Assembly (NCBI GenBank): GCA_028287545.1
Contig: JAQBPL010000040.1
Span: 1 to 9,578, forward strand
From: Vulcanimicrobiota bacterium
GTDB lineage: Bacteria; Eremiobacterota; Eremiobacteria; Baltobacterales; Baltobacteraceae
DNA length: 9,578 nucleotides
Reading direction: 5' to 3'
The notes below the pieces were generated by a model. The model made no database searches. It was not told the origin of the DNA and worked only from the letters and a program-made list of their open reading frames with translations. The translations under genes were made by a program, and so were the position numbers. Shown here piece by piece: positions 1-5,176 of this stretch (positions are counted from its first letter, which is position 1; each line of letters starts with the position of its first letter).

Positions 1-561
1 CGCCGCTACGTCTCGCAACGGTCGTTCTTCGATCCGACGTGGTACGGCGCGTACCGCGCGCTGCGCCTGGGGATGCTGTACTCACAGGATCCCGCCGAGC
101 CGCGCCCCTCACCCGGAGTCGCGACGCCGGCGCCCGATCCGACGCTGAAGACGATCGGCGCGATCAAGGTGATGGGGCCCGCCATCTACGATGTCGACGA
201 TCGCGGCGCGGCGGTTTGTCCGAACGGAGATCCGGGCCGCGCGCTCCACCTGACGTCGCGCACGCGGGACACCCAGCACCAGCTCTCCGACGTGATCGTC
301 GAGCTGCGCTCGATGCGCTTCTGCATGATGCGCTTCGGGACGGCCGCCGCCTTGGGGTTTCACGGCATCGTGGAGCAGCACTACGCGGACGTCGGCGGCT
401 ACTGGATGCAGACGGATGGATTCATCGACGGCACGCTGCGAGTCTTCGGCGTCTCGACGCACCACGGCGTGTGGCTCTACCGTCTTCTCGAGATCCAGTT
501 CCCGAATTCGCTCCCACCGGATACGTTCGCCCCCGGACCTTCAGAGATGCCGCGTCTCTGA
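1..561 (+). CDS. Hypothetical protein, C-terminal part (5' end outside window)
   Basis: The frame is open from base 1 to a TGA at 559-561, giving 186 residues of the C-terminal part of a longer protein. A Met codon at 73 exists, but the frame continues upstream with protein-like content (FFDPTWYGAYRALRLG), so the gene very probably begins before the window. I do not recognise a named family. Visible traits are a Pro/Ala-rich linker around residues 29-46, a central segment with adjacent Met and Cys residues (RSMRFCMMRFG), and an aromatic, glycine-rich part (EQHYADVGGYWMQTDG, then VSTHHGVWLYRLLEIQFP) that reads as beta-strand-rich. No transmembrane segment is evident in the visible part. It converges on the GFA-family gene and the two coding ends overlap by 21 bp. 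Codon use is GC-rich at third positions like the neighbours, which supports real coding. Function unknown. Confidence 0.75.
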   Translation, partial: RRYVSQRSFFDPTWYGAYRALRLGMLYSQDPAEPRPSPGVATPAPDPTLKTIGAIKVMGPAIYDVDDRGAAVCPNGDPGRALHLTSRTRDTQHQLSDVIVELRSMRFCMMRFGTAAALGFHGIVEQHYADVGGYWMQTDGFIDGTLRVFGVSTHHGVWLYRLLEIQFPNSLPPDTFAPGPSEMPRL

Positions 562-936
562 GGGCGGGGCGTCGTACCGATCGTTGCGGCCGTCGGAGTA
601 GGTGACGGGCGCGTCGGCGAGTTCCTTGTCGTCGACGTCGTCTAGGCAGGCGAGGCGCACGGCATAGAATTTTCCGCCCGAAGGCTGCTCGCCCCAGCCG
701 TACGGACGCACGCCGCAAGTCGTGCAGAACACGTGATGCACGCCGTCGGGGTGATAATCCCTGAGACCGGCCTCACCGCGGAGCAGCCGAAAATGCTCGG
801 GCCGTACGATCACGCCCCACATGCGCGTTTTGGTGCAGATCGGGCAGTTGCATTTGAACGTCCCGGCGGCGAGATCGATGTCGGCTTCGAACCGGACGGC
901 GCCACAGTGACACGTGCCGGAGTACGTCTTGGTCAT
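541..936 (-). CDS. GFA family (glutathione-dependent formaldehyde-activating enzyme-like / CENP-V) zinc-binding protein
   Basis: A 131-residue protein, usual length for the family. It carries the full cysteine set of the GFA fold: Cys9 and Cys11 (GTCHCGAV), Cys29, Cys31 and Cys34 (CNCPICTK), and Cys71 and Cys74 (CTTCGVRPYG). In family structures these bind two zinc ions, one structural and one at the active or glutathione-binding site. The family is named after Gfa of Paracoccus, which was proposed to speed formaldehyde-glutathione adduct formation. Most members have no proven reaction, so the substrate here is unknown. The protein is probably cytoplasmic, as no signal peptide is seen. It is the last gene of the ArsR-SRPBCC-GFA run, 16 bp after the SRPBCC stop, with no clear Shine-Dalgarno sequence of its own, so it may depend on upstream translation. 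Its 3' end overlaps the convergent gene on + by 21 bp. Family assignment is firm; physiological role is not. Confidence 0.93.
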   Translation of the reverse strand: MTKTYSGTCHCGAVRFEADIDLAAGTFKCNCPICTKTRMWGVIVRPEHFRLLRGEAGLRDYHPDGVHHVFCTTCGVRPYGWGEQPSGGKFYAVRLACLDDVDDKELADAPVTYSDGRNDRYDAPPSETRHL

Positions 937-952
937 GAAGGGCGATGGGCCG

Positions 953-1423
953 TCAGCCGCGCGCGATCAGAGCCTCGAGTTTGTCCAAACTCATGCTCCA
1001 GCCGATCTCCATCCCGCCAAGCGCCTCGGCCGATTCCGGCGTCGAGCGCAGAACGAACGCCTGCGTCGTCAGCTCGGTCTTGCCGTCGCGGTCGGCGAAC
1101 GTCGTCACCTGACGGATCTCGAACGAAACATTGTCGGCGTGCTCGACCGAAGTGATCCACACGAGACGCTCCCCTTCGACCACCTCGTCGAAGACGGCGG
1201 TCATCGGATACAGCGTGCCGTCGGGACTCTGCATCGTGATGCGAAGCGTACCGCCCGGCCGCGGATCCACCTCGCAGACCGGATTGGTGAAGCCCTTGGG
1301 TCCGAACCACTGCGCGAGGTGCTGCGGTTCGGTCCACGCCTTCCACACCAGATGGCGCGGCGCATCGAAGACGCGCACGATCGTCATGTCGGGGCGCGCC
1401 GCGCCGCTAGCTCTTCCGATCAC
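953..1423 (-). CDS. SRPBCC / AHSA1-like domain protein
   Basis: A 156-residue protein of the START-like SRPBCC fold, closest to the activator-of-Hsp90-ATPase-homologue (AHSA1) branch. Family hallmarks are the opening strand and helix RVFDAPRHLVWKAWTEP (residues 17-33) followed by QWFGPKGF, the strand pair around PGGTLRITM, the FDEVVEGERLVW stretch, and a C-terminal helix GWSMSLDKLEALIARG. The fold forms a deep hydrophobic cavity, but small bacterial members have no established ligand. I chose the GTG at 1423 because AAGGAG lies 7 nt upstream; the first ATG, 12 codons inside, lacks such a site. The start overlaps the end of the arsR-type gene by 17 bp, so the two are probably translationally coupled. 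ArsR regulator plus SRPBCC protein is a very common bacterial pair. The protein is likely cytoplasmic. Confidence 0.92.
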   Translation of the reverse strand: MIGRASGAARPDMTIVRVFDAPRHLVWKAWTEPQHLAQWFGPKGFTNPVCEVDPRPGGTLRITMQSPDGTLYPMTAVFDEVVEGERLVWITSVEHADNVSFEIRQVTTFADRDGKTELTTQAFVLRSTPESAEALGGMEIGWSMSLDKLEALIARG

Positions 1424-1769
1424 GTTTCTTCTCCTTCGACTGCAGTTCGATCAGATAGTCGTCGAGGCGCCCGAAGCTCTCGTCCCAGAAGCGGCGATAG
1501 CCCTCGACCCACTCGGCGACCTCACGCATTGGCCCCGCGTCCAGCCGGCAGGGCCGCCACTGCGCCGAGCGGCCGCGCGCGATCAAGCCGGCGCGTTCCA
1601 GCACCTTGAGGTGCTTGGAGACCGCCGGAAGGCTCATGCGGAACGGCTTGGCCAGCTCGGTCACCGACGTCTCGCCCGACGCGAGGCGCGCCAGAATCGC
1701 GCGCCGCGTGGGGTCGGCGAGGGCCGCGAGGGTACTGCTGAGGCGATCCGCCGGTCCGCTTGAAACCAT
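1407..1769 (-). CDS. ArsR-family winged helix-turn-helix transcriptional regulator
   Basis: A 120-residue DNA-binding repressor. The winged HTH runs from about residue 10 to 75: LAALADPTRRAILARL is the family's opening helix, SVTELAKPFRMSLPAVSKHLKVLERAGLI holds the HTH with recognition helix about 46-58, and RGRSAQWRPCRL is the wing. The C-terminal helix AEWVEGYRRFWDESFGRLDDYL is typical of regulators paired with SRPBCC proteins. There is one cysteine (Cys74) and no CxC metal site of the ArsR/SmtB kind, so metal sensing is unlikely and the signal is unknown. The frame extends upstream to an ATG at 1835, but that start would lie above the promoter found at 1791-1819, so the ATG at 1769 is preferred; it opens the conserved domain directly. 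No Shine-Dalgarno sequence precedes it. The basic tail (SKEKKRDRKS) overlaps the start of the SRPBCC gene. Confidence 0.93.
   Translation of the reverse strand: MVSSGPADRLSSTLAALADPTRRAILARLASGETSVTELAKPFRMSLPAVSKHLKVLERAGLIARGRSAQWRPCRLDAGPMREVAEWVEGYRRFWDESFGRLDDYLIELQSKEKKRDRKS
1431..1436 (-). promoter_or_regulatory. Shine-Dalgarno site fixing the GTG start of the SRPBCC gene
   Basis: Read on the minus strand this is AAGGAG, a full match to the anti-Shine-Dalgarno core, 7 nt before the GTG at 1423-1421. It lies inside the 3' end of the upstream regulator gene. It selects GTG over the downstream in-frame ATG. Confidence 0.85.
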
Positions 1770-1770
1770 G

Positions 1771-1796
1771 TAGTTAAATAACCTGTCGGTATAATA
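1771..1796 (-). promoter_or_regulatory. Candidate operator for the ArsR-family repressor
   Basis: An AT-rich island in GC-rich surroundings lies between the -10 box and the start codon. It holds the short dyads ACC-TGTC-GGT (1781-1790) and GTTA-AA-TAAC (1773-1782), which overlap each other and cover the predicted transcription start. ArsR-family repressors usually bind imperfect AT-rich inverted repeats over their own promoter, so autorepression is the natural reading. The dyads are short and imperfect; the exact boundaries are inferred. Confidence 0.45.
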
Positions 1797-1819
1797 CGGC
1801 GCCTTTGGCCCGGTGTCAA
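1791..1819 (-). promoter_or_regulatory. Sigma70-type promoter of the arsR-SRPBCC-GFA operon
   Basis: On the minus strand a perfect -35 TTGACA (1819-1814) is followed after exactly 17 bp by TATTAT (1796-1791), five of six matches to the -10 consensus. Transcription should start near 1784, giving a leader of only about 15 nt before the ATG at 1769. It begins 22 bp after the stop codon of the upstream membrane-protein gene, so the operon has its own promoter whether or not there is read-through. Confidence 0.75.
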
Positions 1820-1841
1820 CCTCGCCCGCGCACAAGCGCCT

Positions 1842-2873
1842 TCAGGCGGAACTCACGGGTTTGGGTGCGCCTCGCGCGAGCGCGTACGCTTCCTTGGCGA
1901 TGCCGGCAAACGTCTGGTGGTTCAGCGGAAATTCGAGCATGACGTGCAGCACGCTGAGAAAGTACAGCGCGATCATCCCCACGTCGTAACTGTACGCATA
2001 GACCGCCACCGAGCTCAGCCACACGCCGACGATGAGCGCAGCTCGGCTCTTCGAGACCTCGTGCCACTTGATGATCGACGTTTTCGAGAACCAATTGAGA
2101 TAGTGGTACGTGTAGGCGAAGGCGATCAGTCGCATGACGGTGAGCCCTGCGGTCGATTCGTAGATTTCGCTCAGCGACGCGCCTGTCCCGAGATGAAAGA
2201 GCTTGATCAACTCGGCATTGAGCGTCTGGAACGAACCGTAACTGTGCCTCACGTAGTCACCTACGGTCGAACCAAGAGCTGCCGGGACGTACACGAAGAA
2301 ACTCACGGCGCACAGCAGGAACACGGCAAGGGACAGCGTGCCCGAGCGGCTCTTGCTCTTCAGCGCGCCGAAGAGAACGAACGCTGCCGTAAACACGAAG
2401 ACGTGCACGATCGTGATCAGCAAGAACGCAATGAGGCCAAAATACCGTGAACCGCTGAATACGACCAGCGCCAGCGCGGTCAGGCTGATGAGCGCTGCGG
2501 ACATTGCCTTGTTCTTGAGGAACACCAGCAGGGACGCCGAGACGAAGACTCCATAGAAGAGCCCGATCTCGAGTGCGGGCGAGAACGTCTGCTTCAGAAT
2601 CTTCTCGGCCGCCAGACCGTACAGCATGACGGCCAGCGTTACGAGAACGAGCCCCAGCCAAAACCGTTGGGCTTGCCACGCCCGCTTCTCCGGTCCGGGC
2701 TGCACGAAGTACCTTCTATCGTGAAGCCAGGAAATTTCCGTCAGATAATGCAGCGGACCCAGCACGGCGTACGACAAGAGAAACAGTTCGAACGGAAACA
2801 CGTACGCCGCGACGCACGAAACGAGCGTCAAGCCGATATTGACGTAATTGATCGTGTCGGCGGTACGCTTCAT
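1842..2873 (-). CDS. Polytopic membrane protein of unknown function with histidines at membrane edges
   Basis: With the ATG at 2873 the protein has 343 residues. That start is chosen because a GGGGTGG ribosome-binding-like stretch sits just upstream and the MKRTADTINY opening leads straight into the first membrane helix; the frame remains open to 3035, but the extra 54 residues are low-quality and would cross the divergent gene. About eight or nine hydrophobic helices are visible, roughly at 11-37, 71-90, 101-119, 124-141, 145-171, 179-201, 244-262, 278-296 and 298-315. Histidines lie in or beside helices: H42 and H51 (LGPLHYLTEISWLHDR), H157, H257 (YTYHYLNWFSK), H271 (KWHEVSK), H310 and H319 (SVLHVMLEFPLNHQ). 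Such a pattern recalls membrane metalloenzymes such as Brp/Blh-type carotene oxygenases or di-iron hydroxylases, but no family motif matches and I do not assign one. Two sampled 60-base lines are 50-55% GC, against about 73% in one sampled line of the protease gene. Confidence 0.85.
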   Translation of the reverse strand: MKRTADTINYVNIGLTLVSCVAAYVFPFELFLLSYAVLGPLHYLTEISWLHDRRYFVQPGPEKRAWQAQRFWLGLVLVTLAVMLYGLAAEKILKQTFSPALEIGLFYGVFVSASLLVFLKNKAMSAALISLTALALVVFSGSRYFGLIAFLLITIVHVFVFTAAFVLFGALKSKSRSGTLSLAVFLLCAVSFFVYVPAALGSTVGDYVRHSYGSFQTLNAELIKLFHLGTGASLSEIYESTAGLTVMRLIAFAYTYHYLNWFSKTSIIKWHEVSKSRAALIVGVWLSSVAVYAYSYDVGMIALYFLSVLHVMLEFPLNHQTFAGIAKEAYALARGAPKPVSSA

Positions 2874-3044
2874 GCCACCCCATAGCCGAAAAAACGCCGG
2901 CGTCGAAGACCCGCCTCCGGAACAACACCGGCTGTGACTGGATGCGCCCGCACGGAACCGCCATCCTGCGGAGCACAAGATCGGCCCCTTTATCGAAAAG
3001 ATCGTGAGGTGACACCGCGCCGGAACCTCGGTCACTATAGCGAC
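2874..3044. other. Divergent intergenic region
   Basis: This 171-bp gap separates the starts of the membrane-protein gene (minus) and the PQQ dehydrogenase gene (plus) and must hold their promoters unless one start is misplaced. I see no convincing -35/-10 pair on either strand. Small palindromic elements are present (CGCCGGCG near 2896; CCGG-N7-CCGG near 2917-2931), but they are short and expected in GC-rich DNA. Confidence 0.5.
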
Positions 3045-5171
3045 GTGAGGAACCGTGTTCGATCGACGAACCGTTTGCCGCCACCCGCGCCGGCGACGCT
3101 CCTAGCCGTTTTCATGCTCGTCGCCGGTGCCGGATGCGGCAGCCGGCAGAGTGCGCAAACGACTACGGCAACTTCCCCGACGGCAAGTTCGAGCACTGCG
3201 CCGTTTCCCGACGCGCAGGCATTGACTGCGGCTGAAACCGATAACGACAACTGGCCTCTGGCGGGAAAATCGTACAGCAACAATCGGTACACGGCGCTGA
3301 CCGATATCTCCGCGGCGAACGTCGGCCACCTCAAACGCGCGTGGGTCACGCAGATCGCCGATGACGGGCAACAAGAGGCGGCGCCGGTCGTTTGGAACGG
3401 CACGATGTATCTCTCCACGCCGCACAATCACGTCCTCGCGCTCGACGCGGCGACCGGCGCCTTGAAATGGGAGAATCCGTACACGACGCCGTACGCGCTG
3501 CTATATTTTGTCAACCGCGGCGTCGGGATCGCCGACGGCAAGATCTTTGAGGGGACGCAAGACTGTCGGGTGATCGCCGTCGACGCGGCGAGCGGCAAGA
3601 CGGCTTGGAACGTCCAGCATTGCCCCAACACTCAGAACAGCTGGTATTCGATCGCCGCCTACCCGTACAAGAACACCGTCATCCTCGGCACCGCCGGCGG
3701 CGACAACGGCAACCGCGGTCAGGTCCAAGCGTTCAACACCGCGGACGGATCCCTGGCGTGGCAATGGGAAACGATCAAACGCGATACCTGGCCCGGCAAC
3801 ACCTGGCAGCACGGCGGCGGCCCCGTTTGGGCCGGCCTCACGGTCGATCCGCAGACGGACACGGTCTTTCTGCCGGTGGGAAATCCCGGCCCGGATATGG
3901 TCGACACGAAACGGCTCGGCGGCGCGAACCTCTACACCGACTCGCTCGTCGCGCTCGACATCTCGAGCGGCAAACCGCGCGTCAAGTGGTACTACCAGCT
4001 CATCAAGAACGACACGCACGACGCGGATCCGGCGATGCCGCCCGTGCTCTTCACCGGCAAGGTTGCCGGAAAAGACGAACCGATGGTCGCGGTCGGTGAC
4101 AAAGCAGGCAACTTCCTCATCTTCGATCGCACGACCGGGAAGCCGCTCCACAAGGTCGTGGTCAGCAATCAAACCGGCCTCTTCACGACGGTTCCGACGC
4201 TGACGGGAACGCACGCCTGTCCAAATCACGGCGGCGGCATCGAGTGGAACGGCGGCTCCTACGATCCGAAAACCAACCTCTTCCTGATCCCGAGCACGAA
4301 CGAGTGCGCGACGTGGAAGCTCCTCAGCACGGACCCGGCCTACGTTCCCGGCCAGCCGTATACCGGCGGACCGCTGCCGAAACGCGGCGCCGGCACGGGT
4401 GTGCTCACGGCGATCGACGTCGGGACGGGGAAGATCGCTTGGCAAAAGCAGTTTCCGTATCCCGCGCAGGGAGGCGTCACGATCACCGCGACCGGCGTCG
4501 CGTTCACGAGCGACCTGCGCGGCATGCTGTACGCGTTCGATACGGCGACCGGGAAGCTCTTATGGCAGGACGACGTGGGGTCGTCGATCGTCGCGCCGAT
4601 CTCCGTCTATCGCGCCAACGGGCAAACCTACGTCGCGCTCGTGAGCGGCGAAGCCGGGAACCAGCAAATCCCCACGTTGCCGAGCACGAAGGGCAGCATG
4701 GTCGTCGCGTACGCGCTCGATGCGCCGAACACGGTGACGAATTCGGCCCAGGCGCAAGCGAAGATCGAGGCGACGGTGCATGTCGCCAACACCGGCGGAG
4801 CGGCGGGCACCGGAACGGTACCGTACACGCCGGCGCAGGTGCAGGCCGGCAAAGCGGTCTACGCGGCGCAGTGTTCGGCGTGTCACGGCGCCAAGCTGCA
4901 AGGCGTGTCGGGACCGGCCCTGACCGGCGCGAGCTTCGCGCACAGCAACCTCAACGTGTCCCAGTTCCGGTCGGTCGTCACGCAGCAGATGCCGCTGACC
5001 GCACCGGCATCGCTCAAGCCCGACCAGTACGCGGCCGTCATGGCGTACCTGCTCTCGTACGATTGCGTCAAACCCACGATGAGCGAAAGCGGCGCGGCAC
5101 CCTTCCCCGTGACGGATCAACCCGGCTTCAAGAGCGTGACCGTCGGCGGACGGTCGTGCCCGGTGAAATAG
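3045..5171 (+). CDS. PQQ-dependent alcohol-type dehydrogenase, lipoprotein with C-terminal cytochrome c (quinohemoprotein)
   Basis: This is a 708-residue quinohemoprotein, normal size for the class. From the GTG at 3045 the N-terminus has basic residues, a hydrophobic stretch (LLAVFMLVAGAG) and a lipobox ending in Cys31, then a Ser/Thr-rich linker. The eight-bladed propeller starts at NDNWPLAGKSYSNNRYTAL; blade motifs such as ALDAATGALKWE and AVDAASGKTAW recur. Likely calcium/PQQ-site residues are Asn280 (VGNPGPD) and His325-Asp326 (NDTHDADPAMPP), Asp326 being the probable catalytic base. At the third calcium-ligand position, usually Glu, the sequence is GGDNGNRG (Asp220). No adjacent Cys-Cys pair is present. 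The C-terminal haem c domain has CSACH at 610-614 and likely Met649 as axial ligand, followed by a tail with Cys674 and Cys705. Electrons would pass from substrate via PQQ to haem and then to a respiratory acceptor. The substrate cannot be read from sequence. No Shine-Dalgarno precedes the start; GTGs at 3009 and 2934 are alternatives. Confidence 0.93.
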   Translation: MRNRVRSTNRLPPPAPATLLAVFMLVAGAGCGSRQSAQTTTATSPTASSSTAPFPDAQALTAAETDNDNWPLAGKSYSNNRYTALTDISAANVGHLKRAWVTQIADDGQQEAAPVVWNGTMYLSTPHNHVLALDAATGALKWENPYTTPYALLYFVNRGVGIADGKIFEGTQDCRVIAVDAASGKTAWNVQHCPNTQNSWYSIAAYPYKNTVILGTAGGDNGNRGQVQAFNTADGSLAWQWETIKRDTWPGNTWQHGGGPVWAGLTVDPQTDTVFLPVGNPGPDMVDTKRLGGANLYTDSLVALDISSGKPRVKWYYQLIKNDTHDADPAMPPVLFTGKVAGKDEPMVAVGDKAGNFLIFDRTTGKPLHKVVVSNQTGLFTTVPTLTGTHACPNHGGGIEWNGGSYDPKTNLFLIPSTNECATWKLLSTDPAYVPGQPYTGGPLPKRGAGTGVLTAIDVGTGKIAWQKQFPYPAQGGVTITATGVAFTSDLRGMLYAFDTATGKLLWQDDVGSSIVAPISVYRANGQTYVALVSGEAGNQQIPTLPSTKGSMVVAYALDAPNTVTNSAQAQAKIEATVHVANTGGAAGTGTVPYTPAQVQAGKAVYAAQCSACHGAKLQGVSGPALTGASFAHSNLNVSQFRSVVTQQMPLTAPASLKPDQYAAVMAYLLSYDCVKPTMSESGAAPFPVTDQPGFKSVTVGGRSCPVK

Positions 5172-5176
5172 GCCTA
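5169..5176. other. Palindromic convergent stop-codon junction
   Basis: The TAG of the dehydrogenase gene and the TAG of the minus-strand protease gene are separated by GC only, forming the perfect 8-bp palindrome TAGGCCTA. There is no room for a terminator between the genes, so transcripts from both sides should run into the opposing coding sequence or end inside it. Confidence 0.9.

Noticed and set aside
1770..1835. N-terminal extension of the ArsR-family protein to the ATG at 1835
   Set aside because: The extension crosses a near-consensus promoter and has no ribosome-binding site; the conserved domain starts right after the ATG at 1769.
1820..1841. Possible hairpin terminator after the membrane-protein gene (GCGC-TTGT-GCGC on the minus strand)
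   Set aside because: The stem is only 4 bp and has no following T-run, so it is not supported as a terminator.
2874..3035. N-terminal 54-residue extension of the membrane protein
   Set aside because: The extension is Cys/Ser/Arg-rich without hydrophobic or conserved character and would occupy nearly all of the divergent promoter region; the ATG at 2873 has a G-rich ribosome-binding-like site.
3009..3041. GTGACA and TATAGC as promoter of the dehydrogenase gene
   Set aside because: The spacer is about 21 bp, too long for a normal sigma70 promoter, and the -10 match is poor.
3501..4445. 314-codon minus-strand frame opposite the PQQ dehydrogenase
   Set aside because: Antisense to a clearly conserved propeller; Arg/Asp/Val-rich product typical of GC-rich shadows.
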